64,000 nt of DNA from Arsenicicoccus piscis (GCF_022568835.1 NZ_JAKZHV010000002.1:434001-498000), one strand, 5' to 3'. Counted from the first letter of the stretch, positions 8,350 to 17,910 are shown. A program made the numbers and translations. The notes: generated by a model not told the origin, from the letters alone.

Positions 8350-8916
8350 ATGACGACCGACTCTCACACCCGCCCTCGGACCCCGCTCGCCGAGCCCGTC
8401 CACGCGATCGAGCAGGCCGGCGCGCTCGACCCACTCGTCGACGTCGGCAACCGAGTCTCGGGGCTGGTGGTCAGCGACGACGCGGTCCGCAAGCTGCTCC
8501 AGGGCGCCTGGCTCGGCCACGCCCTGCACCCGCTGCTCGTCGAGGTGCCGATCGGCACCTGGATGAGCGCCTCGCTGCTCGACGTCGCGGGGGACGACAG
8601 CTCGCGCGACGATGCCCAGCTGCTCACCGGCGTGGGCCTGCTCGCAGCCGTCCCCGCCGCCCTGTCGGGATGGGCCGAGTACGCCGAGACGGACACCCGC
8701 TCACGTCGCGTCGCGGTCGTCCACGCCGGCGCCAACGCCCTCGGGATCGGGCTCCAGGTCGCGTCCTTCGTCGCGCGTCGAGGCGGTCACCACCGGCTCG
8801 GCGCCGCGCTCGGCCTGGGTGCCCTGAGCGCCGTCGGAGCGGGGGGCTTCCTCGGCGGTCACCTCGCCGCGGCCCGCAAGGTCGGCACGCACGACCCCTC
8901 GTTCGGTCCCGCGTAG
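8350..8916 (+). CDS. DUF2231 integral membrane protein
   Basis: A 188-residue protein. It shows 'LGHALHPLLVEVPIGTWMSASLLDV', the conserved His-Pro region of DUF2231 proteins, followed by three further hydrophobic stretches (about residues 92-112, 125-145 and 155-172). Members are small inner-membrane proteins with a proposed redox or haem link, but the function is not established. The ATG follows AGGAGCCC and lies 28 bp after the F420-type enzyme. A strong hairpin follows the gene. Confidence 0.82.
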   Translation: MTTDSHTRPRTPLAEPVHAIEQAGALDPLVDVGNRVSGLVVSDDAVRKLLQGAWLGHALHPLLVEVPIGTWMSASLLDVAGDDSSRDDAQLLTGVGLLAAVPAALSGWAEYAETDTRSRRVAVVHAGANALGIGLQVASFVARRGGHHRLGAALGLGALSAVGAGGFLGGHLAAARKVGTHDPSFGPA

Positions 8917-8930
8917 CCCGCGCTCGAGAG

Positions 8931-8976
8931 CTGAGGGACGCGCGCGTGCGGGTGCGCCCGGGCGCGCGTCCCTCAG
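8931..8976. terminator. Bidirectional hairpin terminator
   Basis: A 15-bp perfect stem (CTGAGGGACGCGCGC pairing with GCGCGCGTCCCTCAG) around a 16-nt loop lies between the convergent DUF2231 and SDR genes. The stop codon of the SDR gene lies inside the right arm. No T run follows, so function in both directions is inferred from the stem alone. Confidence 0.7.
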
Positions 8977-9671
8977 AGCGAGGCGCCGCCGCAGATGGTC
9001 AGCGTCTGGCCTGTGATCATCGCCGCCTCCGCCCGGAAGAGATAGCCGACCAGGGCAGCGACCTCCGCCGGCTCGATGAGCCGCCCGAGCGGTGGCGGCT
9101 GCACGGGCACAGCCGCGCGGGCGGGGTCGTCGAGCATCGGGGTCCGGGTGGGGCCCGGGGCCACGACGTTGACCGTGATGGCGCGGGGCGCGAGCTCTGC
9201 GGCCCACGACCGGGCCAGGGCAGGGAGCGCAGCCTTCGTGGCCGCGTAGCCGCTCTTGCCGGCGACCCCGACCTGCGTGCGGCTACCCAGCAGCACGATC
9301 CGACCGCCGTCCGAGATCTGATCGGTCAGGCCGTCGACCAGCTCCATGGCCGCGGCCACGTGGACCCGCCACATCTGCTCCAGGCCCGCACCGGCGCCCG
9401 CTCCGAGCCGGGCCGCGTGCTGCAGGCCGGCCGCGTGCACGATCCCGTCGAGTCCGCGACCCTCGGCAAGGACAGCAGCGACGAGGTCTTCGAGGGAGCC
9501 CGCGTCGGCCAGGTCTGCCCCGATCCAGCACACCCGGTCCGGGTCCACCCCAAGAGCCGTGGGGCGTCGCCGGGAGACGGCAACGACCTCGCGGCCGTCA
9601 TCGACCAGCCGCTCGACGACGGCGGCACCGATGCCCGAGCTCGCACCGGTCACCAGCACCGGTCGATCCAT
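8973..9671 (-). CDS. Short-chain dehydrogenase/reductase
   Basis: A 232-residue SDR. The cofactor motif is 'VLVTGASSGIGAAVVERL' at residue 5. Then come 'GIVHAAGLQ' in place of the usual NNAG, and the catalytic pattern Ser ('LLGSRTQVG') and Tyr-x-x-x-Lys ('SGYAATKAALPAL'). It ends with 'GQTLTICGGASL'. The ATG overlaps the stop of the preceding BNR gene by 1 bp (TGATG), so translation is coupled, and this is the last gene of the long transporter/catabolic unit. It probably oxidises or reduces an intermediate of that pathway; which one is not visible. Confidence 0.87.
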   Translation of the reverse strand: MDRPVLVTGASSGIGAAVVERLVDDGREVVAVSRRRPTALGVDPDRVCWIGADLADAGSLEDLVAAVLAEGRGLDGIVHAAGLQHAARLGAGAGAGLEQMWRVHVAAAMELVDGLTDQISDGGRIVLLGSRTQVGVAGKSGYAATKAALPALARSWAAELAPRAITVNVVAPGPTRTPMLDDPARAAVPVQPPPLGRLIEPAEVAALVGYLFRAEAAMITGQTLTICGGASL

Positions 9672-10903
9672 CAGGCGCCCTGGACGGACGGCAGCAGGCT
9701 CGGTCGCACCCGGACGTACTCGATGCCTTGCCGCCACCAGGTGTAGGCGAGATGGAGGTCACCGTCCGGCCCGGTCACGATGCTGGGATAGCTCAGCTCA
9801 CGATTGAGTCGGTCCCGAGAGTTGTTCGTCAGGCAGTAGCCATCCCCGTCCTCCACGAGCCGAACGTCGGGCCAGGTGTGGCCGTCGTCGACGGAGAGCG
9901 CCAGCGCCATGGGTGCGCGCGGGGCGCCCCAGAAGGCGGTGCGCCCGTCCTGATCGGGACTCGGCTCGGCCAGGACCGGGCCGTCGGTCTCGGCGACCCC
10001 CTCGTCGTCGATCTCGTCGTAGAGGCTCGCCCGCCGGTCGGTCGCATCCTCCCGGCTGGCCCAGTTGAGGACCATCGCCATCGACCCGTGCCCGGTGGCG
10101 ACCGCCTGGACCGACGAGTTGTTGTTCGGCAGAGCCGTCGGCCGCGGCGCGGACCAGGTCTGCCCGTCGTCGATCGACTCAGTCTCGTAGACCTGGTCGG
10201 CCCACCGGCTACGGAAACAGGCCCACAGCGAGTTGTCTTGGCGCAGCACGACATTCATGTGAACGCAGCCGAGAGAATCGGGCACCGGCACCTCACGCCA
10301 GCTGGCACCGTCGTCGTCGGACAGGTAGACGCTGGACGTGTCGACGTTGCCGACCCACCGCTCCCCCGGCACCGTCACGCAGTTGAAGACGGGCAGCACG
10401 AGGCGGCCCGAGGCGAGCCGGACCGGTGGCTGACGCACGAAGACGCCTCCGTCGTCGGTGACGTCCAGGAGCACATCTAGGTCTGCCCACGTGTCCCCGC
10501 CGTCCGTCGACACACGGCGGCGCACCACCGCGGTGTCCTGGTTGCCGGCGAGCTGGGCCGTGTAGAGCAACCAGACCACCTGCCCGCCGGCCGAGAACAG
10601 GATCGGGTTCTGCTCCGACCGGGTCCCGTCGTCACTGAGCTGCACGGGCTCGCTCCAGGTCCCGTCCGATCCCCGCCGGGACAGATAGACGCTGATGTCG
10701 CTGACCCCCTCCTGGGTGCCGCCGAACCACACGCATGCCAGGTCACCGCCGGGCAGGACGGCGAGGTTGGCGGCATGGGTCTGCACCGTGGTGGTGGGCA
10801 GCAGACGCTGCTCGACGAGCGCGTCGCCGAGGGGCGCCAGCGCTCGTCCACGCTCGGTGGTGGCGACGCCAGGCGCCGGGGCCGGAGCTGTCGGGGTGGT
10901 CAC
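9671..10903 (-). CDS. BNR-repeat exo-alpha-sialidase-like protein
   Basis: A 410-residue beta-propeller protein. It carries several Asp-box-like repeats ('SDDGTRSEQNP', 'STDGGDTWADL', 'SDDDGASWREV', 'SIDDGQTWSAP', 'SVDDGHTWPDV'), the hallmark of sialidase/BNR propellers. There is no signal peptide, so it appears cytoplasmic, unusual for a secreted-type sialidase. It would therefore act on something imported by the adjacent ABC transporter, or be a lyase/hydrolase of another glycoside. The GTG start overlaps the aldolase stop by 4 bp. The family assignment is good; calling it a true sialidase is not supported by the context alone. Confidence 0.75.
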   Translation of the reverse strand: MTTPTAPAPAPGVATTERGRALAPLGDALVEQRLLPTTTVQTHAANLAVLPGGDLACVWFGGTQEGVSDISVYLSRRGSDGTWSEPVQLSDDGTRSEQNPILFSAGGQVVWLLYTAQLAGNQDTAVVRRRVSTDGGDTWADLDVLLDVTDDGGVFVRQPPVRLASGRLVLPVFNCVTVPGERWVGNVDTSSVYLSDDDGASWREVPVPDSLGCVHMNVVLRQDNSLWACFRSRWADQVYETESIDDGQTWSAPRPTALPNNNSSVQAVATGHGSMAMVLNWASREDATDRRASLYDEIDDEGVAETDGPVLAEPSPDQDGRTAFWGAPRAPMALALSVDDGHTWPDVRLVEDGDGYCLTNNSRDRLNRELSYPSIVTGPDGDLHLAYTWWRQGIEYVRVRPSLLPSVQGA

Positions 10904-11679
10904 GCCGTGCCCCGCGCGCTGCTCAGCTGGCTGGCGGCAGCCTGCTCGAGGTGGACCAGGTCGGAGGCGACCGTGGCGAACGTGAAGCCCTCGGCCAGCC
11001 GGCGGGCCGCCGTCTCACCGTTGGGCGTGTGGAAGCCGGCCGCGACACCGGCCGCCTCGGCTGCGGCACAGACCCGCGCGGCAGCCTGCTCGAACACGTC
11101 GTCCACCGAGGTGTCCGCCGGCGAGGCACCGCCGACGGCCAGACGCAGGTCGGACGGCCCGACGTAGATCCCGGTCAGTCCGGGGACCGCGCAGATCTCC
11201 TCGACGTTGGCGAGGCCCTGGGGCGTCTCGATCATCGCGAGCACGGAGACCGCGGCGTTCGACTCGGCCGGAACCGGCCCGATCCGCAGCATCGAGCGCA
11301 TGGGTCCGTACGAACGTACGCCATGGGGCGGGTAGGTCGCTGCCGCGACCGCAGCCCGTGCGTCGTCTGCGGTGTTGACGAGTGGCACGATGACACCGGC
11401 GGCGCCGGCGTCGAGGGCCTGACCGATGTGGAACGGGTCGTTGGCCCCGACCCGGACGAGCCCCACGGCGGTGGAGCCCCGCACATCGGTGGCGGTCAGC
11501 CCGCGCAGCAGCCCGTCGTAGGAGAGCATCCCGTGCTGGGCGTCCAGGCACACGTAGTCATAGCCCACTCGGGCCAGTCGCTCGGTGCTCGTCGGTGAGT
11601 CCATGACGACCCAGTAGCCCAGGATGCGTTCACGGGCAGCGAGTCGTCGGGTGAAGTCGGCGGCGGTGGGGTCGGTCAT
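10900..11679 (-). CDS. HpcH/HpaI-family aldolase
   Basis: A 259-residue class II (metal-dependent) aldolase with the (beta/alpha)8 fold of 2-keto-3-deoxy-rhamnonate and 4-hydroxy-2-oxoheptanedioate aldolases. Visible markers are 'LGYWVVMDSPTSTERLARVGYDYVCLD', 'DAQHGM' with the catalytic His, 'GAAGVIVPLVNTADDAR', 'VLAMIETPQGLANVEEI' (metal Glu) and 'GIYVGPSDL' (metal Asp). The family cleaves 2-keto-3-deoxy sugar acids to pyruvate and an aldehyde. ATGA overlaps link it to the aldo/keto reductase upstream and the BNR gene downstream, so it is part of the same pathway. The exact substrate is not determined. Confidence 0.88.
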   Translation of the reverse strand: MTDPTAADFTRRLAARERILGYWVVMDSPTSTERLARVGYDYVCLDAQHGMLSYDGLLRGLTATDVRGSTAVGLVRVGANDPFHIGQALDAGAAGVIVPLVNTADDARAAVAAATYPPHGVRSYGPMRSMLRIGPVPAESNAAVSVLAMIETPQGLANVEEICAVPGLTGIYVGPSDLRLAVGGASPADTSVDDVFEQAAARVCAAAEAAGVAAGFHTPNGETAARRLAEGFTFATVASDLVHLEQAAASQLSSARGTA

Positions 11680-12653
11680 CGGTTGTACCTCGGCATCGAT
11701 CCGGCGAGGCCGGCGCCGGCCTCGTCGCAGGCGGACAGGACATCGGCCGGAAGCGGACCCGCCTCGGCGGCCGCGACATTGCTGCGCAGCTGGTCGACCT
11801 TGGAGCCACCGAGGAGCACCGCAGACACGGCGTCCTTGCTGAGCAACCAGCGAAACGCCATCTCCGCCAACGGGATACCAGCCTCATCGGCGATCTCGGT
11901 GAACGAGCGGATCGCGGTGAAGATGTCTTCGTTCCAGTAGCGGTCGCGATACATCTGGCTGAGCACCGAGGTGCCGAACCGGCCCTCCCCCGGGTCGTCG
12001 TCGAAGCGGTGCCTGCCGGTGAGCAAGCCACCGCCGAGCGGGTTGTAGACGATCGTGGGGACGTCGTGCACGGCAGCGAACTCGACGTACTCGTCCTCGA
12101 TCCGGCGGGCGACGAGGTTGTAGAGCTGCTGGCCGACGACGGGACCGGGGATGCCTTCGTCGGCCGCGAGCCGTTGGAGATCCCCGACCTGCCACGCCGC
12201 GTAGTTCGACACCCCGAAGGCACCGATCGAGCCCTCCCGGATCAGCTCGGCCAGTGCGGCGACCGTCTCCTCGGGAGGCGTGGCACGGTCCGGCTGGTGC
12301 AGGTAGTACAGGTCGACGTGGTCGACCTTCAGACGCTTCAGGGACGCCTCGAGCGACAGCCGCAGACCGGCGCGTGACAGGAGCGGATTCCCTTGTGCGT
12401 CACCGTCATAGATGCCCGCTTTGGTCGCCACGGTGACGCGATCGGCGACGGGTGGCAGCAGCTCGCCGAGCAGGGTCTCCGTCCGGGTCTGGGCATATCC
12501 GTTGGCCGTGTCGACATGGGTGATGCCTGCGTCGACAGCGGCCTCCAGCATGGCCTGCGCCGTGTCCCGATCGACCGTGTCACCGAAGGTCATCGTCCCC
12601 AGCACGAGCTGAGAGACCGGGCGCGAGACGCCCTCGATCGCAAAGGTCTTCAC
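11676..12653 (-). CDS. Aldo/keto reductase
   Basis: A 325-residue TIM-barrel reductase. It has the catalytic Asp region '[22 protein letters not shown]' (Asp and Tyr), Lys in '[11 protein letters not shown]', His in '[10 protein letters not shown]', and the NADPH-binding C-terminal '[18 protein letters not shown]'. The GTG start was chosen because AAGGAG precedes it and the first strand begins at once. It overlaps the ATPase stop (GTGTGA). It probably interconverts a sugar and its lactone or alcohol in the pathway fed by the adjacent transporter. The next gene, the aldolase, overlaps it by 4 bp. Confidence 0.9.
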   Translation of the reverse strand: MKTFAIEGVSRPVSQLVLGTMTFGDTVDRDTAQAMLEAAVDAGITHVDTANGYAQTRTETLLGELLPPVADRVTVATKAGIYDGDAQGNPLLSRAGLRLSLEASLKRLKVDHVDLYYLHQPDRATPPEETVAALAELIREGSIGAFGVSNYAAWQVGDLQRLAADEGIPGPVVGQQLYNLVARRIEDEYVEFAAVHDVPTIVYNPLGGGLLTGRHRFDDDPGEGRFGTSVLSQMYRDRYWNEDIFTAIRSFTEIADEAGIPLAEMAFRWLLSKDAVSAVLLGGSKVDQLRSNVAAAEAGPLPADVLSACDEAGAGLAGSMPRYNR

Positions 12654-13500
12654 ACGCTCTCCTTCTCTGCGGTCCGCGACGCGGCAATGGCGCGCACGAG
12701 GTCCCGGGGCTTGATCCCGGACATCATCGACGGTTCCAGAGCCGAGCGACGCAACCGTCTGGTGTACTCCTCGCGCGGTCGCGCGAGCAGCTCCTCGGTG
12801 TAGCCCTGCTCGACGATCCTGCCACTGCGCATGACGAGCGTGCGCTTGGAGATCGCCCGCACGACACCGAGGTTGTGGGTGATGAAGACGTACGTGAGGC
12901 CGGTCTCCGCCTGCAGCTCGGACAGCAGCTCGAGCACCTGAGCCTGCACCGAGACGTCCAGCGCGCTCGTCGCCTCGTCGCACACCAGCAGCTCGGGGTT
13001 CGAGGCCAGGGCGCGCGCGATGCCGATGCGCTGCCGCTGTCCCCGGAGAACTCCGGCGGTTTGCGCTCCAGCGCGGTGGCGGGCAGGCCGACCCGGTCGA
13101 TGAGTGCCGCGGCGACCTTGCGCTGCTCCGACTTGGACCGGGTGCCCCGCAGTGCCACCGGCTCCGCCACGATCTCCTGCGCCGTCATGTGCGGGTCCAA
13201 CGACCCGTAGGGATCCTGGAACACCATCTGGATCTTGCTGCGCAAGGGCCTGAGCTGACCCTGGCTCATCGGTGCCAGGTCGGTCCCGTCGAGCAGGATC
13301 TGCCCCGCCGTCGGCTTGAGCAGACGCACGAGTGCCTTGGCGATCGTCGACTTGCCGCAACCGGACTCGCCGACCACCGCGAGGGTCTCGCCACGGTCTA
13401 CCGAGAAGGAGACGCCGTCCACGGCACGGAAGGCGTGCTCGCCGTGGCCGTACTCGATGACGAGGTCCTTGACCTCGAGCAGGGGCTGGTGTGCGGTCAT
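12650..13500 (-). pseudogene. Opp/Dpp-type ABC transporter ATPase (OppF-like), frameshifted
   Basis: The N-terminal two thirds read normally: '[21 protein letters not shown]', Walker [11 protein letters not shown]-loop '[12 protein letters not shown]'. Translation then reaches 'ERKPPEFSG' and loses frame. It resumes one base off as '[19 protein letters not shown]', giving the signature, Walker B ('[12 protein letters not shown]'), the H-loop His and the C-terminal '[13 protein letters not shown]'. The break is at a run of four C (13041-13044), where five would restore the frame, so one base is missing. If real, the importer lacks one ATPase; if a sequencing error, the gene is intact at about 283 residues. 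The ATG overlaps the OppD-like stop by 4 bp. Confidence 0.85.
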
Positions 13501-14318
13501 GCTGCGCCTCCGGTCAGGGCCGGGTCCTCCCAAGGACCGAGCTCGGGGATCGCGGCGAGCAGCCGCTGGGTGTAGGCCTGTTCGGGCCGCTCGACGATCT
13601 CGATGACGTCGCCACCCTCGACGAACTCACCGCGGTTCATCACGTAGACCCGGTCGCTCATCAGTCGCGCGACCCCGAGGTCGTGAGTGATGAGCAGGAT
13701 GCCGACGCCCCGCCTCTCCTGCATCTCGAGCAGGAGGTCGAGGATGCCCGCTTGCACCGTCACGTCCAGCGCCAGGGTCGGCTCGTCCGCGACGATCAGG
13801 TCTGCATCGGTCGACACGGCCATCGCGATGAGGACACGTTGGAGCATTCCGCCGGACAGCTGGTGGGGGTACGCCTTGAGCTGCTGCTCGGGATTGCGGA
13901 TGTGCACGGCGTCCATCAGCTCGATCGCCCGCTTCTGGGCAGCAGCGCGACCGAGCTTGCGGTCCTTGATCCGGATCGCCTCGACCATCTGGCGCCCGAT
14001 CGTGAAGACCGGGTTCAGCGCGGTCATCGGGTCCTGCGGGATGAGAGCCACCTCGCGCCCGCGCAGCTTGTTGATCACGGTCCGCGGGCCGAGGACGTCT
14101 TGGCCGGCGATCTGAGCCTCGCCCGCCCGCACGGCGAGGTCGTCGGGCAGCAGCCGCAGGATGGCCATCGCCGTGGTCGACTTGCCCGACCCGGACTCAC
14201 CGATGATCGTGACCGTCTCACCGCGATCGATGTGGAAGCTGACGCCCCGCACCGCTTCGACGATGCCGCCGGTCGTCATCAGATCGACCCGAAGGTCGTT
14301 GACCTTCAACAGATTCAT
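13497..14318 (-). CDS. Opp/Dpp-type ABC transporter ATPase (OppD-like)
   Basis: A 273-residue nucleotide-binding subunit. Motifs are Walker [10 protein letters not shown] near residue 40, Q-loop '[13 protein letters not shown]', ABC signature '[14 protein letters not shown]', Walker B '[12 protein letters not shown]' and H-loop '[13 protein letters not shown]'. The normal oligopeptide ATPase has about 320 residues; here the C-terminal region is short and the iron-sulfur-type Cys cluster of some Dpp ATPases is absent. It partners with the frameshifted OppF-like subunit and the two permeases, overlapping both neighbours by ATGA. It drives uptake at the membrane. Confidence 0.93.
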   Translation of the reverse strand: MNLLKVNDLRVDLMTTGGIVEAVRGVSFHIDRGETVTIIGESGSGKSTTAMAILRLLPDDLAVRAGEAQIAGQDVLGPRTVINKLRGREVALIPQDPMTALNPVFTIGRQMVEAIRIKDRKLGRAAAQKRAIELMDAVHIRNPEQQLKAYPHQLSGGMLQRVLIAMAVSTDADLIVADEPTLALDVTVQAGILDLLLEMQERRGVGILLITHDLGVARLMSDRVYVMNRGEFVEGGDVIEIVERPEQAYTQRLLAAIPELGPWEDPALTGGAA

Positions 14319-15223
14319 GATGCCGCCTTCGTTCGGCGCACCCGGTCACGCAGGCCGTCACCGAAGAGGTTGACGCCGATGACGAGGAGCGCGATGACCA
14401 GACCGGGGATGGTGACGAGCCACCACTGCCCGGTGATGAAGAGCTGTCGGCCGTCGGAGATGATCCCGCCCCAGGTCGGGTAGGGGCGCTGCACGCCGGC
14501 GCCCAGGAACGACAGGGCGCTCTCCAGCAGGACCGCCTGCGCGAGGAGCAGGAAGACGACGACGAGCGCCTGCTGCAGGATGTTCGGGATGATGAGGCGC
14601 CCGATGATCGTGAGTCGGTGCAACCCCAGCACCCGGGCTGCGGCGACGTAGGGCTTCTCTCGCTCGACGAGCACCAGGGATCGGGTGATGCGGGCCGGCT
14701 CGGGCCACTGCGCGATCGCGATCACCAGCGTGATCACGAGAATCGATGGCCCGAACAGGGCGACGACCAGGAGCAGCATCAGCAGCAGCGGGAGCGACAT
14801 CTGCGCCTCGAGGAGACGCGAGACCACGGTGTCGATCCACCCGCCGTAGTACCCCGCCAGCGAGCCCGCGACGATGCCGATCGCGCCCGAGACGAGGACG
14901 GCGAGGCAGCCGATGAGCAGCGACGTCTGGCCTCCGTGCAGGACTCGGGAGAGCAGGTCGCGCCCGTTGGCGTCGGTGCCGAACAGGTGGCCGTCGGTCA
15001 TCGGCGGCAGCAGCGCCTGAGCCAATGAACCGTTGACCGGGTCCTGGAGCGGGAGGACCTGGGCGAGCAGGACGGGGATGATCACGACCCCGGCGCAGAC
15101 GGCCCCGAGCCACATCTTGATGCGGCTGTAGCGGTGCCGGCGCGCGGCAGCCGACCTGCGCAGCCGGGCGGGCGTGACCACGGTCCCAGGGATGTCGGTG
15201 GACTGGGCGGTGGCGGTCGTCAT
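14315..15223 (-). CDS. Opp/Dpp-type ABC transporter permease (DppC-like)
   Basis: A 302-residue inner-membrane subunit. A hydrophilic N-terminus leads to a first membrane helix ('WLGAVCAGVVIIPVLLAQVL'). Next come the conserved 'HLFGTDANGRDLLSRVLHGGQTSL' periplasmic segment, five more helices, the EAA loop ('AARVLGLHRLTIIGRLIIPN') and 'ALSFLGAGVQRPYPTWGGII' typical of DppC/OppC. The ATG overlaps the DppB-like stop by 4 bp and is the only start that gives the right N-terminus. Confidence 0.93.
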   Translation of the reverse strand: MTTATAQSTDIPGTVVTPARLRRSAAARRHRYSRIKMWLGAVCAGVVIIPVLLAQVLPLQDPVNGSLAQALLPPMTDGHLFGTDANGRDLLSRVLHGGQTSLLIGCLAVLVSGAIGIVAGSLAGYYGGWIDTVVSRLLEAQMSLPLLLMLLLVVALFGPSILVITLVIAIAQWPEPARITRSLVLVEREKPYVAAARVLGLHRLTIIGRLIIPNILQQALVVVFLLLAQAVLLESALSFLGAGVQRPYPTWGGIISDGRQLFITGQWWLVTIPGLVIALLVIGVNLFGDGLRDRVRRTKAAS

Positions 15224-16188
15224 GAGCTTGCCTCTCCGAGACGGACCCGCGGGTCGAGGATGGGGTAGACCAGGTCGACAGCGAGCTGGACCACGAGCGC
15301 CAGGATGACGGTGACCAGGACGGTGGCCTGGATGAGCGGGAAGTCCCGCCGCTGCAGGGCGTCGACGACGAGCGCCCCGACTCCGGGCCACTTGAAGACG
15401 ACCTCGACGATGACCACGCCGTTGAGCATCGCCGCGAACCGGGTGCCGAGGGCCGTGACGACCGGGATGGCCGAGTTCGCGAAGGCGTACTTCCAGGTGA
15501 GGTCGCGCTCCGGCACGCCTCGCGATCTGGCCACCGTGATGTACGGCGCCGCGAGGTTGGCCACCATCTCGCGGCGGACCAGCCGAGAGATCAACGCGAT
15601 CTGCAGGATCGCGATCGTCGCCGTCGGCAGCACCAGCTCGCCCCACGTGGCGAAGCCGGAGGGCTGGAACCACGACAGGTTCACGGCGAAGATGATGAGC
15701 AGGACGAAGCCGATCCAGAAGTCCGGCATCGACTGCCCGGCGATCGTCGCGATGTTTGCTCCGAGCTCCGGCGCGGTGTTGTTGCGCCGGGCCATCCAGA
15801 CGCCGAGCGGGACCGCGATGATCGTGGTCACGACGATCGCGGCGATCGCCAGGGTGATGGTGTAGGGCAGGCGGTCCATGACCACCTGCAGCGCTGGCTG
15901 CTTGAACTGGAACGAGGTCCCGACGTCACCGTGGAAGAGGTTGCTCAGGAACGTCCAGAACTGTTGCAGCAGAGGCTGATCCAAGCCGAACTGCTTGCGG
16001 ATGGCCTCCAGCTGCTCGGTCGACGGGTTCGGTGGTGCGTAGTTGTAGGCAGGGTCACCGGGCGCGAGTCGCAGCAGCACGAAGACGGTCAGGATCGTGA
16101 GGAACGCGGTGAGGACGGTCTGGCCGAGACGCTTGAGGACGTAGCTGACCGTGTCAGGACCCGACCACCGAGATGGCCCGCAGGTCAT
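15220..16188 (-). CDS. Opp/Dpp-type ABC transporter permease (DppB-like)
   Basis: A 322-residue permease with the DppB signature. The opening 'VLKRLGQTVLTAFLTILTVF' is followed by 'RLAPGDPA' and 'FGLDQPLLQQFWTFLSNL', and later the EAA loop 'TVARSRGVPERDLTWKYAF' and 'PGVGALVVDALQRRDFPLIQA'. The start is uncertain: the only in-frame ATG (16188) lies 35 bp inside the binding-protein gene with no good ribosome site. The expected N-terminus 'SYVLKR' is preceded by GTC, not a usual start. A lost or altered start codon is possible. Confidence 0.88.
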   Translation of the reverse strand: MTCGPSRWSGPDTVSYVLKRLGQTVLTAFLTILTVFVLLRLAPGDPAYNYAPPNPSTEQLEAIRKQFGLDQPLLQQFWTFLSNLFHGDVGTSFQFKQPALQVVMDRLPYTITLAIAAIVVTTIIAVPLGVWMARRNNTAPELGANIATIAGQSMPDFWIGFVLLIIFAVNLSWFQPSGFATWGELVLPTATIAILQIALISRLVRREMVANLAAPYITVARSRGVPERDLTWKYAFANSAIPVVTALGTRFAAMLNGVVIVEVVFKWPGVGALVVDALQRRDFPLIQATVLVTVILALVVQLAVDLVYPILDPRVRLGEASS

Positions 16189-17776
16189 ACGCGTTCGTGG
16201 GACGCAGCCGTAGCCCGCGGACCCGCTTGCGCTTGGCGAGCACGTTGTTGGGAGTCCACGCCCACATCGCCGGCCACTGCGCCCAGATCAGCTTTTGCGC
16301 CTCGTCGAGGAGAGCGGTCTGCTTGGCCTCGTCGACCTCCTGCGAGGCCCGGTCGAGCAGGTCGGTGATCTGCGGCACGACGAACCCGTGGTAGGTGTCC
16401 CGCGTCTTCTCCTTCTCGGCGGTCCCGGCGTACTGCGCGACGAGGTTGGTGATCGCCAGACCCGTCTGGTTCCCGTAGCCGTTGGCGAGGACGTCCCAGT
16501 CGCCCGACTCACCCCGACGCCACGCATTGATCTCGCCGCCCTTGGGAATCATCTTGAGCTCCAACGAGACTCCCACTGCGTTCAGCATCTGGGCCACCGC
16601 CTCGAGCACCTGGGAGGCGCCGGAGAACTCCGCGTCCTCCCAGATCACGCGGAGCTTGAGACCGGTCGCACCCGCGGCCGCGAGCATCGCCTTGGCCTTG
16701 GCCGGGTCGTAGACGTAGTCCCCCGTCTTGTAGAACCCAGACAGCGTCTTGGGCACGACGCCCTCCGCGGAGGACACCTGGTTGTTCATCAGGGCCTTGA
16801 TGAGCGAGGCGTGGTCGATCGCGTGCGAGAGCGCCTCGCGCACCTCGACCTTGGACAGGGGGTGCCCGGCCGGCTCCCGGAAGTTGTAGAACAGGTGGAT
16901 CAGTCGGGTGCCTGGCGTCTCGATGACATCGACCTTGGGGTCGGTCTTGAGCTTGGCCGCGGACTCCGGCGTGATCGTGTCGATGACGTCGGCCTGACCG
17001 GACGTGAGGGCGACGACGCGGCCACCCTCTTCCTCCTGGTAAGAGACGTTGACCTGCTGCAGGTGGGCGAGCTCGCCCCAGTAGTTGTCGTTGCGCGTCA
17101 GCGTGTAGCTGCCGGTGCCCGAGTCCGACTTCGCGATCACGAACGGCCCGCTCCCGATGCCACCCTGCAGCTCCTCGGGCTTGTTGGCCTTGGCCGGCGT
17201 GATGAGGATGTTGGACATCAGGCTCATCAACGACACGACCGGCTTCTTGGTCGTCAACGTGAACGTACGGTCGTCGATCTTGGCGAACGCCGGCTGCTCG
17301 GGGAACTGCGACGCGACGTACCCGGCCTTCACCTGGAAGTAGTACTTGAGCGCCGTCTCGACATCCTCCACCGTGACCTTGGAGTTGTCGCTGTAGTGGA
17401 TGTCGTTGCGCAGCTTGACGGTCCACACCGTCGGCGACGTGGCCTCGAACGACTCGGCCAGCACCAGCTGCGGTGTGAGGTCGTCGCCGATCCTCGTCAG
17501 CGCCTCGCGGACGGCGCGTTGCACGGTGACAGCAGCGTCGTACTGGTTCAGCTTGTTGTCCAGGCTCACCAGGTTTCGGTTGAGGACGATGGAGAGCGAA
17601 CCGCCCTCTCCTCCCCCGGTGACTGCGCTGGACTGTCCCGTCGGACCCGCACAGGCGGACAGCAGGGGTCCGCCGAAGGCCCCGGCGCCGAGGAAGCCGG
17701 CCAGCTGGAGGATGGTTCGACGCGAGGGGGTGGCGGCCCGGACGGAGGTGCGGTCGCCGGAGACTTCATGTGCCAT
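16154..17776 (-). CDS. ABC transporter substrate-binding protein, family 5 (peptide/nickel/glycoside type)
   Basis: A 540-residue exported lipoprotein. A Tat-like signal ('SRRTILQLAGFLGAG') ends in a lipobox 'LLSAC'. The family-5 body shows 'VWTVKLRNDIHYSDNSKVTVEDV', 'LTTKKPVVSLMSLMS' and 'VREALSHAIDHASLI', matching dipeptide/oligosaccharide-binding proteins of the DppA/OppA class. It captures the substrate outside the membrane for the two permeases downstream. The ATG follows AGGAG. Together with the carbohydrate enzymes of the operon, the ligand may be a glycoside or sugar acid rather than a peptide; this is inference from context. Confidence 0.92.
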   Translation of the reverse strand: MAHEVSGDRTSVRAATPSRRTILQLAGFLGAGAFGGPLLSACAGPTGQSSAVTGGGEGGSLSIVLNRNLVSLDNKLNQYDAAVTVQRAVREALTRIGDDLTPQLVLAESFEATSPTVWTVKLRNDIHYSDNSKVTVEDVETALKYYFQVKAGYVASQFPEQPAFAKIDDRTFTLTTKKPVVSLMSLMSNILITPAKANKPEELQGGIGSGPFVIAKSDSGTGSYTLTRNDNYWGELAHLQQVNVSYQEEEGGRVVALTSGQADVIDTITPESAAKLKTDPKVDVIETPGTRLIHLFYNFREPAGHPLSKVEVREALSHAIDHASLIKALMNNQVSSAEGVVPKTLSGFYKTGDYVYDPAKAKAMLAAAGATGLKLRVIWEDAEFSGASQVLEAVAQMLNAVGVSLELKMIPKGGEINAWRRGESGDWDVLANGYGNQTGLAITNLVAQYAGTAEKEKTRDTYHGFVVPQITDLLDRASQEVDEAKQTALLDEAQKLIWAQWPAMWAWTPNNVLAKRKRVRGLRLRPTNAYDLRAISVVGS

Positions 17777-17840
17777 GTCGGCTCCTCGATGAGCGGAAGG
17801 TGCGACGTCGGCGTCGCTCGTCGGCCAGCCTGACATGCAC

Positions 17841-17855
17841 TGCGCGATTCGCGCA
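17841..17855. promoter_or_regulatory. Palindromic operator candidate in divergent promoter
   Basis: TGCGCGATTCGCGCA is a 15-bp perfect inverted repeat in the 215-bp gap between the binding-protein gene and the kinase gene. Related half-sites (GATGCGCAAC, CTTGCACAAC) lie 10 and about 100 bp further right. The DeoR-family regulator encoded downstream of the kinase is the obvious candidate ligand, controlling both directions. This is inference. Confidence 0.5.
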
Positions 17856-17910
17856 AGACCTGATGCGCAACCTATGAATCACGGATCGGCCCCTTGCGAG
17901 CGATGCACCC

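Noticed and set aside
9671..10903. Secreted sialidase (nanH)
   Set aside because: Asp-boxes support a BNR propeller, but there is no signal peptide and no sialic acid lyase or kinase gene nearby.
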